Of a stretch of 64,000 nucleotides of DNA, positions 38,301 through 47,524 are shown one piece after another. The translations under genes were made by a program, and so were the position numbers. Below the pieces are notes generated by a model. The model was not told the DNA's origin and searched no databases. It saw nothing but the letters and a program-made list of their open reading frames with translations. The DNA comes from Capitulum mitella. Its lineage: Eukaryota; Arthropoda; Thecostraca; Pollicipedomorpha; Pollicipedidae. Location: assembly GCA_030062745.1 (NCBI GenBank), contig CP099849.1:18522144-18586143 (forward strand), read 5' to 3'. Position 1 is the stretch's first letter. The number at the start of each line of letters is the position of its first letter.

Positions 38301-41300
38301 CCAGTCGTCGTGATCCGATAACTCGGTGATTGTGGTCTGACACGTTATGACGCCTGCGCTCCGTTGCGCCGCCGCGCGCAGGCGGGCGTGGACGACTCTG
38401 GGAAGATCAAGGGCCTGTCGATGCGCTACATCTGCGACTCGGGCTTCTCGTCGTCGGCCACCACGGGCTTCTCGGCCGTGGCCTTGTCGCAAAACGTGTA
38501 CGAGGCCGACAATTGGGACGTGGTGCCCGGCCACGTGAACACCAATCTGGCGCCGAACACCTGGTGCCGCTCGCCCGGTGAGTTTCTGGTGACGCCCGGA
38601 GGGGAAAAACGACCGTTCATCCCAGGTTCGAATCACGCAAGATCCGCTGTATTTGGTCCGCATGTAAAATCATCAGCTAACCGCTGTGACATTGATTAGT
38701 AATGCATTTCATTGTCCACTCACTTGAGTGCTTGGAATGCGAGTAAGCTTGGCATAGAGACATATCGCGAATAGGCCAGGGTTCACGCAGCAGGTACTGC
38801 GGATTCTGTTCTCTTGACATAGAGACATATCGCGAATAGGCCAGGGTTCACGCAGCAAGTACTGCGGATTCTGTTCTCTTGACATAGAGACATATCGCGA
38901 ATAGGCCAGGGTTCACGCAGCAAGTACTGCGGATTCTGTTCTCTTGACATAGAGACATATCGCGAATAGGCCAGGGTTCACGCAGCAAGTACTGCGGATT
39001 CTGTTCTGAAGGCCACCAAGTCATCTAGATTATTATAATTCTAATGCAAAAGTGGAATGTTGCACCCGCTGATACATTAACATATGGTCTGACATATAAC
39101 ATATAACCTGACAGGTACCACCCAAGGCATTGCCGGTATCGAGCACGTGATGGAGCGTATTGCCCACGAGCTTAACATGGACCCGTGGGCGGTGCGGAAA
39201 GCCAACTTCTTCACTCCGCAGACCAAGTTCGTGTGAGTAACTAACTCTGCACGTGAACGGAACCTTTCAGGAAAGACAGTCTACGGGGCTGTGCGAGAGG
39301 AATGTCTGCGCTGATCAGCCTCATGAGATTGATGCATAGTCTGTTGATTGTTTGGAGGGCTGACTGGTTGTTGTGCTGACTGTCTTTGCGTCTCGCGACA
39401 TACTCTGTGGCTCATAATGGCTCACGACCCTGTGCGGAGCTGATGAGACGTTCCGTCGACAGGCTGAGCAAGAGCTCGGAGGAGGACCACTCCGTGTTCA
39501 CCCAGATGGTCAACGAAATGTTCTCCGAGGGAGATATTGAAGCACGTAAAGCTGAAGTGGAACAGTTTAACAAGGTAGGCTGTCAGGCCGTGGACGCAGT
39601 GATTGTTTGTTGCTCATTGTTTGTTATTAGCCAGACCTGCCGTGACCGGTTTTGCTCAACGCATTAACCCTATTCGAGCCGGGGGGAGGCAAGATACTGC
39701 CCATCCCATACCGTTTTTCGCGCGCTGTTCCCGGGCTTCAAGGAGCTGCTTCGCGAAACGTTGTGAATTTTTCTTAATATGTTTTTGACATCTGACGAAA
39801 TAGAAACAAAAATGACAAAATCTTCATTTGAGCCAGGTGCTGTCACCAAAGCTCAGCTTTCCTTTTCCTGTTGTCTCTCAACCCATCGATGACATACAGT
39901 GAAGATCTACTTTTGTTTACCTCTTGCCCCTCGGCATGCCGTGAATATGCCTTTCCCGTTTTTTTTTTCAGTCTTCCTTTCCTTAGTTTTGTCTGTGTGA
40001 CAGATATTAACGTCCTTGAATTACAGGACTATAGTCGTTATTTAACACAGTCCAGATGTTTTGTTGGCGTGACTCATGCTGTATACTCCAGATACGAATT
40101 GTAGGACTATGACACAGGGAAAAGTTTTACCGCCGTACGTCGAAGCTGCCTTGTTCAGGCTGGAGAAGTCGCGTCGGAGCGGTATCCTGGGTATCAACCG
40201 AATTAGTTCTTTGTCTGAGCGTCTTTAATCGTGCCGCCGAGCGAATATTAAATAAACGTCGGCCTTTATCATCATTGGCTCCAAAGAATTAATGAGCTTT
40301 TAAAGATTACCAGCGACCCTAGTTTAGCTTTTCCGAAAGAATTCCTTGGAGCTCACAGCCGCCACTGCCAGAGCCGACGGATGTCCGTGCCGCCTCGGGG
40401 CGCTGTGTCTTATATCGGCTGACGCGGCTGGCGTTCGCAGGCGAACCGTTGGCGGAAGCGGGCGCTGTCGCTGCTGCCGATGCGGTACCCGATCCACCTG
40501 TGGGCCAAGTATCCGGCGCTGGTGTCCATCTACGACGGCGACGGCACGGTGGCCGTCTCGTGCGGCGGTATCGAGATGGGACAGGGTCTCAACACCAAGG
40601 TGGGAGATCATTGCACAGCAGCGACGTCATTCTTGTGTGTGGAATGTTGAATGTCAAGCTGTCCTCGTGCCCTATTTTTCACTTTTGGTTTGAGCAGTGG
40701 TCGTTGATGTTTAAGAGGTTACGTCTAGTTTTGTGGTGCATAATTTAAATGCTTAGGTACCCTGTCCCGGGCCCATCTGGGATGAAACGAACTTTTCCGA
40801 GATAACGGGACCTCTGCTCGTCCCACCAGGTGGCTCAAGTGTGTGCCCACGAGCTGGGGGTTCCGATGGATATGGTGTCGGTGAAGCCGTCCGACAACGT
40901 CATCAGCCCGAACGCGTCTCCTACAGGAGGCAGCATCGGCAGCGAGATGTCTTGCATGGTCAGTAAATGTTCGGTCACACTGTAGACATTGCTGTAAACG
41001 ATTGTTTGATGAGACAATGTGGAGATTATATCTCTTCTCTAACGTTTGGAAAACGACACATTCAGTTCGGTTTGAAAACGGTTGGTAGCAGGGGCGTCAA
41101 TTTTTGTAAATGGTTAGGGGCTTAGCCGAGAGGCTCGACAACCTAACCGCCCCCCCCATCCCCCACAAATGTGGGTTTCTCAACGGATTTAGCCCATTTT
41201 GTTCTGACCAGCGGAAATGTATAGTTTCTTTTGTTACTATTTTTGGACCAAAAATGGTATACATTCCCATCTACATAGGTACATATATAGATATGAGATG

Positions 41301-44300
41301 GAAACAAAGATTGGTAGATAGATCACTGTGTGCTTTATTCTGTACGTTCTGTCTATCTCGTATCTATTGAGGCCAGTGTATTCGCTGTTATTCTCCATTT
41401 TCCTTAAACCGGCGGAAAATATTGCAGGCCCAAACCAACATGGGGCAGGGGGGGTAAATCAACGTTTGGGGGCCAGGGCCTTTAAAAAAAATATTACAAA
41501 TCGACACCCCTGGTTTGTAGCCTTCAGAAACGGGTAACTTTTGTGTTTCACCGCTTTCAGTCCCATAAAAAACAATGGCCAAAATAAAAAAAGGTGTCAT
41601 TTTGCTGCATAGATCAAGTGCGCTCGAATCCATATCCAGGATTTCAAACGTAACGCTTAACCTAGATTGGGTGTTGGTGGACAGCTCCCTTCACCCAAGT
41701 GTCGACAGGCTGCACACTCTGTGACCGGCAGGCGGTCAGAGACGCCTGTCAGGAGCTAAGGACTCGTCTGAAGCCGTTCCAAGGGGCGGACAAGGCCTGG
41801 GTCAACGTCGTCAGCGAGGCGTCCAACGCCCAAGTTAACCTCACCGCTCACTCCGCGTAAGGAGCTGCTCTCTCACTTCTGAAACCCCTGTCACTCCGCA
41901 GGAGGCACCGCTTTCACGCTTTAGTGCTTGAGTATCGCGATCTGCTTGGCGTAACGGCTCTTTTCGTGATTCAGATACGGCCACGTGCTTCAACAGGTTT
42001 CGGTGCCGTTGCGTCTTTGCTCCGCGCCGCCAGTGGCGTCGGTATCCGAGCCGCCGTGCCGGACGCGCTGACAGTGTCCTGCGCGCGCGCGCCACCAGGT
42101 CGCGCCGCAACCCGGAGACGTACACCGTATTCGGCTTGACGGCCGCCGAGCTGGAGCTGGACGTTCTGACCGGCGAGAGCTGCCTGCGCCGGGTCGACGT
42201 GTACGAGGACGCCGGCCAGTCGCTCTCGCCCTGGGTGGACGTCGGTCAGGTGGAGGGCGCCTTCGTCATGGGCATGGGCCTCTTTATGACGGAGCGGCTC
42301 CGCTTCGACTCGCAGACCGGTCGTCGCCTGACCAACCGTACCTGGGTGAGCGCCGAGCAGGGTGCGGCCGGGTCGGTGCCAGAGCGGCCGGCGGCCGCCG
42401 GCTGCCTCCTCGTGGGGTCAACCTTACTTTCGGCGCGTAGTTCTAGTTTGCGTTTGGTACCCCTTCACTCGTTTTTCATTCCTTTTTTTCTTCCCGTCTG
42501 TCTGATAGGATGGTGATTAGTCCTTGGTGTTTCTCTCTCAATAAATGCGTACGCAGTGAGAACGGGGGGCTGCATCGGAGTGGGGCTGACCAGGTGCAGC
42601 CGGGACCTGTGGTTTGAGCGACTGCCTAATCGTACTTCGCAAAGGCGGTGTGCTCACTTGCTGGGCATCCACGCGGGTTTGATGAGTCAGACGTAATTTT
42701 TTGTCTTAGTTGGGTTTGGTGGTAGCTCGTTTTACATACATTTCACAGATTTCCACCGTGGTTCTTTAACCCTATTCCCGGTAGGGGGGCTGAACCCGCC
42801 CCCCCTCGGGTTTTTTGCTTGCCAATTCCAGGCTTTTTAACTCAGCTTCACGAAACTTGGTCACTTTTTCTAGCTATTCTTTCTACGCGCCGTGACAAAA
42901 TTTTAAAATTCTATTTTGCTCAGGGGCGGAGCCATGCAACTTTTTTGGGAGGCACCTCATGCCATTTTTGGCCATGTTGAGGGAAAAAGGAACATGGCTG
43001 CCAAAAACAGAGTTTTAAAGACAAAACTTAAAAGTTTATATGGATGTATAGCTAAATAGTTGGGCAATGTGCAGATGTAATTTTGTTCATCTGAGGTCAT
43101 ATTACAAGGTCAGGTCAAGGTCAAAAGTCAACATTTGTTTTTTTGCAATAATTTCGGCGCCGTTTTTTTTTTCAAATGCCAACCCGGAATATATATGACG
43201 TAGAACGATGCCTTCTATTTGTGTGTCAAGTTTCAGCTTGATATCAGGTCGGGTCACGGAGCTATGACCTAAAATGTCGGTGCGCACGCCCTATATCGCA
43301 GTAGCCATAAAATTAAATTTTTGAAATAGAGTGAATTCAAATGATTGAAAACGTTTACAGATAATATTAAATGCACACGAGATCATTCCAGGTGACCCCA
43401 AGTTCACTGGAGGTCATTTAAGGCCAAAGGTTACAAGTTGATCTGAGAAACGGGCGACCATGACAGTTCCCCCTTTTTCGTGTCCCTGACACCACCTATG
43501 CTAACATTATACAAACATTGTAATGCGATTTTTACTTCTTTAGTATAACATGACTAGCAGAAGCCAAAAAAGGTGTTTGCGTCTTTTGTTCATTCAGTTG
43601 TTAGAAAACTAATCCTCCTATTTTTGAAACCCTGTGAACGCCCATGAATTTTCTCAAAATTTCAGATTTTCAGACCCATGGTAAAAGCCCTATCCATTAT
43701 CTCTCGATTCATGCCATTTTCATTGAAATCGGTCGATAAACAATGGAGTTATAAGAAGTCCAAAAGTACCCCTCATTTTGACATTTTTGCGCCCCCTGTA
43801 TCGACAAATTTCAAAATTTTGATTTTTTTTTAAAAATGTAGTTCAGGTTACGGCAAATCAATTGCCGTTTGTTGCGATGAAATCGGACCAGTAGTTCTCG
43901 AGATCTCAGGGGGGCCGAATCCGCCCCCCCCTGCCGGGAATCGACCATATCGTCAAGCCCTCCGGGAATAGGCTTAAGGCATAGATGTAGGAGGTTTGGA
44001 AAACGCAAGAAGGAAACTGGCAAATTTTCGGTTTAGTTGTAACTAGCAGAGCCATAACGTTAGACCTGAAAATGAAAAGTAATGGAAATTTTGATCCCAG
44101 TCTCCCTTGGTCCCTTTCTACTCATGCATATCTGTTTTATTTCCTAAACATTACATATCGTCGCGCCAAAGAACCATGTTCTGGCCGTTCAATGTTCTGG
44201 TCAGGGCTCGTGGTCACTGTGTCGTCCTTTTTCAGAATTACTATGTTCCAACGCTGAAGGACATTCCCAGAGACTTTCCGAGTTAAACTCCTGAAGAACA

Positions 44301-45539
44301 GCAAGAACGACATTGGCGTGTTCAACTCCAAAGGTATGCATTCGACACCGACATTTTTCTGGATGTGGTCCCATTTCGTTGCACCAAGGTATCTGCGTTA
44401 AAAAGGCGCCAGGAATCTGAGTTATTCCTTACAGTGGCGCATACACAGAAACCACCATTTGAAACTGAAACTGCACTGTCTGCGATAGCTGTAATTAACA
44501 GATGCCCTGCTGGCAGTGCAACATCAAGAGATGTTTCGAGAGCCATACCATCTGATCCTGACCGTTTCGCCCTGATTGCCAGATCCGTGCGGTCCTGCCA
44601 TGTTGTGTTCATCTCAACCAGTGGCTCTCAGCCTATGACTCTTAGCGAATGGCTACCTAGGGTCACATCACACGGCGGTCACATCGTGTGACGCTCGCCA
44701 CCTGTTCATTCAAGTCACCGTCTGCTTCATCGTTGAAGTGGGAGACGAGCTCACATCTTTTCGGCTCTGTTACAATGCAGATACTTTGCGTGGCGTCCGT
44801 CTGTTCGTTTCAGCCATCGGGGAGCCGCCGCTGTGTATGACCAGCGTATGTCTGTTCGTTGCAGCCAACGGGGAGCCGCCGCTGTGTATGACCAGCTTAT
44901 ATCTGTTCGGTGCAGCCACCGGGGAGGCCGCCGCTGTGTATGACCAGCGTTTGTCTGTTCGTGTATGACCAGCGTCTGTCTGTTCGTTAAAGCCACCGGG
45001 GAGCCGCCGCTGTGTATGACCAGCGTCTGTTTGTTCGCGCTGCGGGAGGCTGTTAACAGCGCCCGCCGAGACGCGGGCCTCGAGAAGTGGTTCGACTTCG
45101 GTACGTGACGAGATGCGGGGCCGCCGCGATTCCGGTAGGGAATGAAGGGGCATCGTGGCGGGAAAGATCTCGGCTTGGTACGAAGCTGGTGATTTGACCA
45201 TAGGCAATTTTCAGACACCGCAAATGGGGTTAAACACAGAGCCAAAAGGTGGCGTGTAAAGCAAATGAACACTGATGGATACAAAATTCTTAAGTTTCCT
45301 ATTGGCGGATAAGAAATCGATCGATGGTTTTTATATCACGATTCCCCCATAAGTGTCCTTTTCCGGGCTGTTTGGCAGACATTTCCATAACAGCCTGGTA
45401 TTACAGCCCGGGGTGATCCAGTTGTGGTGTCGCACCGCCCGTTAGTGTATTCGGTTTGCTCTTTGCAGACGCGCCAGGCACCGTGGAGCGGGCACAGATG
45501 GCGTGCTCGACATCTGCCGACATGTTCGTCATCTCCTGA
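19272..45539 (+). CDS. Aldehyde oxidase / xanthine dehydrogenase family molybdo-flavoenzyme, 24 exons
   Basis: Such enzymes oxidise aldehydes and N-heterocycles in the cytosol, passing electrons from the molybdenum site through two 2Fe-2S clusters and FAD. The coding exons are 19272-19335, 23663-24020, 24731-24890, 25791-25995, 27167-27493, 29735-29865, 30231-30356, 30710-30877, 32128-32293, 35956-36071, 36421-36504, 36879-37098, 37467-37659, 37959-38142, 38382-38577, 39115-39232, 39463-39574, 40441-40599, 40830-40958, 41732-41856, 42099-42345, 44236-44333, 44993-45100 and 45469-45539. All phases match except for one extra base in exon 22. Corrected length is about 1,287 residues, normal for the family. 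Leu789 occupies the place of the substrate-binding Glu of xanthine dehydrogenase (GGYGGKL), and NTWCRSPG resembles insect aldehyde oxidases, so I favour aldehyde oxidase. The gene is intact except near exons 22-23. Confidence 0.9.
19459..19792 (+). mobile_element. hAT-like MITE family 1, copy 1
   Basis: It begins CAGGGTTGGAAAAGG and ends CTTCCAGCCCTG, inverted. The interior shares GTGCTCCAAAAACATTTT, a CAGTAAGAAGCAG block and TTGTACTCCAAAAC with the copy at 23288 and, reversed, 47164. The candidate 8-base flanks ATCAGTCA/ATCCGCCG are only partly alike. It lies in intron 1 of the oxidase gene. Confidence 0.7.
19800..22520. other. Oxidase intron 1 middle part, nothing recognised
   Basis: Unique-looking sequence with a poly-G run near 20687 and a GC-rich patch at 21470-21810. 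Minus-strand open frames across 21230-21830 show no domain I can name. Confidence 0.45.
22526..22799. mobile_element. hAT-like MITE family 2
   Basis: It begins CAGGGGTGTCGTTTTG and ends AATCGACAGCCCTG, inverted. The 8-base flanks ATACCAGG (22518-22525) and ATACCGAG (22800-22807) match at 6 of 8, as expected for an aged hAT target duplication. It is non-coding. Confidence 0.6.
23288..23588 (+). mobile_element. hAT-like MITE family 1, copy 2
   Basis: It begins CAAGGTTGGAAAAG and ends AATTTCCAACCCTG. Flanks CTCCAAAC and CTCCGAAC are nearly identical, offset by one base on the right. The interior aligns along its length with copy 1, for example TTAGTAAGAAGCAGGTATG. It sits 75 bases upstream of oxidase exon 2. 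Confidence 0.75.
23663..24890 (+). CDS. Oxidase exons 2-3: two 2Fe-2S domains
   Basis: Exon 2 (23663-24020) and exon 3 (24731-24890) encode residues about 22-194. The plant-ferredoxin-like cluster is bound by Cys58, Cys63, Cys66 and Cys88 (C-x4-C-x2-C-x21-[10 protein letters not shown]). The helical cluster is bound by Cys128, Cys131, Cys163 and Cys165 (C-x2-C-x31-C-x-C, QCGYC and [10 protein letters not shown]). Both spacings are exactly canonical. The splice between them falls inside a Ser codon. Exon 2 starts only 75 bases after a hAT-like MITE. Confidence 0.9.
25791..32293 (+). CDS. Oxidase exons 4-9: linker and FAD-binding domain
   Basis: Exons at 25791-25995, 27167-27493, 29735-29865, 30231-30356, 30710-30877 and 32128-32293 encode residues about 195-568. 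The linker is Gly/Cys-rich. The FAD domain shows [27 protein letters not shown] (flavin-contacting region) and FGGISSSF. The CO-dehydrogenase-flavoprotein C-terminal part includes [12 protein letters not shown]. Introns hold a pogo-like MITE (26172) and AT microsatellites (28188, 32305). Confidence 0.88.
26172..26667. mobile_element. pogo/Tigger-like MITE
   Basis: TA dinucleotides flank it at 26170-26171 and 26668-26669. The left end CAGTGGACCCCCGCTATTCG pairs with the right end CGAATGGCGGAGTGCTG, and a second inner block GCGAAC/AATGGCGAACCC repeats the theme. CAGT-x-x-ACCC-CGC ends with TA duplication are typical of Tigger/pogo elements. It lies in oxidase intron 4. Confidence 0.7.
28188..28243. 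repeat. (TA)n microsatellite
   Basis: About 28 TA units with one G interruption near the right end, in oxidase intron 5. Confidence 0.95.
32305..32352. repeat. (AT)n microsatellite
   Basis: 24 AT units starting 11 bases after the exon 9 donor of the oxidase gene. Confidence 0.95.
33932..35148 (+). mobile_element. TTAA-flanked non-autonomous element (1.2 kb, reference copy)
   Basis: TTAA flanks both sides (33928-33931 and 35149-35152). The ends are CCCGCCCTCCCCC and GTCGTGCGCGGG. The interior is rich in AGGTCA/TGACCT half-sites and shares sequence with 1-310, 15705-16190 (inverted) and 55563-57546. An open frame at 34781-35152 has a counterpart in the other copy, but most differences change amino acids, so I do not call it a gene. 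It lies in oxidase intron 9. Confidence 0.75.
35956..42345 (+). CDS. Oxidase exons 10-21: molybdopterin-binding domain
   Basis: Twelve exons encode residues about 568-1196. Landmarks are [11 protein letters not shown] at the domain start, [11 protein letters not shown] with Gln727 (equivalent to the molybdenum-contacting Gln767 of bovine xanthine oxidase), [11 protein letters not shown] with Leu789, [25 protein letters not shown], and [14 protein letters not shown]. Exon 11 (36421-36504) ends with a GC donor, GAG|GCAAGT, where the protein sequence requires the splice (NLEE|LFATD). Exon third-codon positions are strongly G/C, unlike the introns. Confidence 0.88.
38753..39007. repeat. 65 bp minisatellite, four copies
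   Basis: Units begin CATAGAGACATATCGCGAAT at 38753, 38818, 38883 and 38948. They are almost identical: copy 1 has CAGGTACT where the others have CAAGTACT. It lies in oxidase intron 15, 107 bases before exon 16. Confidence 0.95.
39664..39780. mobile_element. Single end of a TTAA-type element
   Basis: TTAA (39664-39667) is followed by CCCTATTCGAGCCGGGGG, close to the ends of copies A-C. I find no opposite end nearby, so this is a solo terminus or a truncated copy. Confidence 0.4.
41089..41512. mobile_element. hAT-like MITE family 3
   Basis: It begins CAGGGGCGTCAATTTTTGTA and ends TTACAAATCGACACCCCTG, inverted. Flanks GTTGGTAG (41081-41088) and GTTTGTAG (41513-41520) match at 7 of 8, a clear 8-base target duplication. 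It lies in oxidase intron 19. Confidence 0.8.
42770..43973 (+). mobile_element. TTAA-flanked piggyBac-like element, copy C (full length, 1.2 kb)
   Basis: TTAA flanks it at 42766-42769 and 43974-43977. The ends are CCCTATTCCCGGTAGGGGGG and CCCTCCGGGAATAGG. Its right two-thirds is the reverse complement of copy B, and both ends match copy A. It carries no transposase, so it would need one from elsewhere. It occupies most of oxidase intron 21. Confidence 0.8.
44236..44333 (+). CDS. Oxidase exon 22, frame broken by one extra base
   Basis: The exon begins after TTTTTCAG and reads [14 protein letters not shown], matching the family's N-Y-x-I-P...DIPxDF block. At 44275-44277 there are three T where two would keep the frame. 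As written, translation meets TAA at 44284-44286. Ignoring one T, the frame continues [17 protein letters not shown] into the phase-1 donor AAAG|GTATGC, which fits exon 23. It is either a real null allele or a homopolymer error. Confidence 0.8.
44800..45040 (+). repeat. 51 bp tandem duplication of the exon 23 acceptor and catalytic loop
   Basis: Units of TCTGTTCGTT-NCAG-CC followed by CGGGGAGCCGCCGCTGTG and TATGACCAG occur at about 44800, 44851 and 44902 (51 apart). A 25-base partial copy near 44952 and the true exon 23 start at 44993 follow. The third unit has one extra G (GGGGAGGCC). Confidence 0.92.
44993..45100 (+). CDS. Oxidase exon 23 with catalytic Glu loop
   Basis: It encodes (A)[20 protein letters not shown] and on to KWFDFG. 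The Glu of GEPPL (residue 1232, corrected numbering) is the family's catalytic base, Glu1261 in bovine xanthine oxidase. The acceptor is the weak GTTAAAG. Three upstream near-copies have better CAG acceptors but lie out of frame with this exon. Confidence 0.82.
45469..45539 (+). CDS. Oxidase exon 24, C-terminus and stop
   Basis: After acceptor CTTTGCAG it reads [20 protein letters not shown], then VIS and TGA at 45537-45539. This matches the usual D-A-P-x-T-x-E-x-I/R-Q-M-A-C end of arthropod aldehyde oxidases. I see no clear AATAAA signal nearby. Confidence 0.85.
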
Positions 45540-46173
45540 AGACATCCACCGAACGCCGCCCAACCAAGCCGTGACGGCCGTCAACTCCAGCGGAGATTTT
45601 GATCGCCTTCCCTGTACTTCCACCGGAAACTTTTTACAACTGTAGCGCGTTGTTCCGGAATCACGTAGGGGTGATGGTAGTGTAGCTCGTGTGACTTGTT
45701 CCCTGTTTTCTGTCGGGGACATTTTCCTTCGTTTCGGTGCGTTTGTATTTATCGTCGCAGTACCCTGTTATTCTTATCGCACACGTTGTCACTGCTGCGA
45801 ATCGGTCTTTTCTTGAAGTATCATTATATCTACGTAAACGGCTGTAACCCATGACTCGTTTGAAATTCCAGAAAAAAATCATGATTTGTCATTGGTGTTC
45901 CTTTGTACGCAAAATATGACATGTGTAACATCTGTTAGACAACTGATTTTGGAAAGGTTGTTAAACGCATTCGTGTGGCCTTTTAGGTATTGCGTAGGCG
46001 CCCTTGGTTTTGTGTTCAATGTCAAATCATCGTTAATGTGCGACCGATGCCACTCTGGATTTCTCCACTGCGATTTCGAGGTGGTTTGGTTTGTCCATAT
46101 TTCAAGTAGGACAGAAGTAAAATACACAAGATCCTCTATTCCTAACGCATTCTGATGTTGCAATGTGTCGCAG

Positions 46174-46612
46174 GACTCAGAAACTCTTCCTTTACCCGCG
46201 GATCACTCAAAGGCGATCCCTGAACAAGCGGATCAATCAGGACGGGGCCGTGCACCGGCAGGTCTGCTCATGATTGCGCGAACAGCATCGGTGCTGCTTT
46301 CCTAAACTTGTACCGAACAACGGATATAACACATATTTACTCAGGAGACGTACGCAAAAGGAAAATGATCAGGTGCCATCACGATTGTTTCGTAATGGAT
46401 TCGAAGTCATTTTTAACAGTGAAAAGGGACAGCAAGAAGGTGTACCAGTCATGTTTGTATCTCAAATTTTAATCGGTGTGATATACGAGGCCATGCTGTC
46501 AACAAAGCAAGTCCAGGTGCCAAGCGAGCGATTTTGTGTTAACGATTGGTTGGCTCAAATCAAACTGCCCGGCAATTTCAGCTCCGGAATGCTGCTGACG
46601 CTGGCACGTAAG
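46174..46612 (+). CDS. Two weak candidate exons of an unidentified gene
   Basis: The first candidate, 46174-46261, has acceptor GTGTCGCAG and donor CGGCAG|GTCTGC and reads KLFLYPRITQRRSLNKRI. The second, 46420-46612, has acceptor TTTTTAACAG and donor CGTAAG|GTAGGT and reads VFVSQ-like hydrophobic sequence, then VPSERFCVNDWLAQIKLPGN. The phases do not join directly, and I do not recognise either sequence. They sit 0.6-1.1 kb beyond the oxidase stop. They could be chance. Confidence 0.25.
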
Positions 46613-46764
46613 GTAGGTGTTGTTCTTTCTCGGACTATCGTCCCCGTAAGATGTGTTGTACACTTCCGGCTCTACACTACGTTACGGCCTGTATAGTCTT
46701 CAGCCGTCGCAAGAGGTATGAGTAGGTGGTCCTGAGATGGGCTTATTTAGCAACCTTTGGTTTA

Positions 46765-46985
46765 GTGTAGTCTTCCCTGATAGCTCTGTAGATAAAGCTG
46801 CCGATGGTGATAGTCTCTCGATAGCTCTGTAGATAAAACTGTCGATGGTGATAACTGCGAAGTTGCGGGTTCAATTCCGATCGCCGCCGAAGCTTCCGAT
46901 TTCTCGTGGCGACTAAAGCGTGTCGTCAAAAGCCTCCACACGACATCTCACGGCATAACACACACACACAAAGTCGCGACGCCTA
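46765..46985 (+). mobile_element. tRNA-derived SINE with duplicated A-box head
   Basis: GATAGCTCTGTAGATAAA is present twice (about 46778 and 46820), each followed by CTGYCGATGGTGATA, so the head is duplicated. GCGGGTTCAATTCC at about 46864 is a near-consensus B box at the right distance from the second A box. A short CACACACA tail lies near 46962. The 5' side lacks a proper acceptor stem, so this is a SINE rather than a tRNA gene. Confidence 0.6.
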
Positions 46986-47163
46986 CCACCAAGCGTGACT
47001 CCTGTGCAAGTTAAGTGTGAGCTATGTGAGCGGTAGTGATGTATTGTTTATAAGCAGCCATGTGATATGTGTGAGAAGAGGTGATGTGCACCTTGCAGTG
47101 ATTCAAAATGGAGACAAGTGTTTGGCATTCAACATGTGCCCTTTTCAACTGCATTATACCAGG

Positions 47164-47516
47164 CAGCATTGTAAATTTGGTTTTTGTTCTTGGTTTTGGA
47201 GAACAATTTTCATTTTGGAGTGCAAAATTTTGCAAAGAGTAATACAAGTCTAAGCTGACAGTCTTGGTGTAAGTCAGTTATGACATTATACCTGCTTCTT
47301 ACTGAATGACAGCCATTTGCTTGCAAAGTTAGATATCTATCAACTTGGTTACAATAAAGTTTTTTGATAGAAAAAATTTACTGTAACCAATTTTTAATTG
47401 GTTACAATTTAATATTAATTGTAACCAATTTAATCAAACTTCTGGGGCATGAAATAATTTTTGGAAAGATGCTTTATGCTGTTTTTCAACAACAAAAAAG
47501 ACCTTTTCCAACCTTC
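47164..47516 (-). mobile_element. hAT-like MITE family 1, copy 3 (inverted)
   Basis: Reversed relative to copies 1 and 2, it runs from CAGCATTGTAAATTTGG to CCTTTTCCAACCTTC. Flanks ATACCAGG (47156-47163) and ATACCAAA (47517-47524) match at 6 of 8. The interior keeps ATACCTGCTTCTTACTGAA, the reverse of the CAGTAAGAAGCAG block. Confidence 0.7.
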
Positions 47517-47524
47517 ATACCAAA

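Noticed and set aside
38590..38650. GGTTCGAATC at about 38633, a B-box-like motif suggesting a tRNA
   Set aside because: No A box at a suitable distance and no cloverleaf can be drawn.
46820..46900. True tRNA gene
   Set aside because: A and B boxes are present, but the 5' acceptor strand does not pair with GATCGCCGCC, and the head is duplicated, which fits a SINE.
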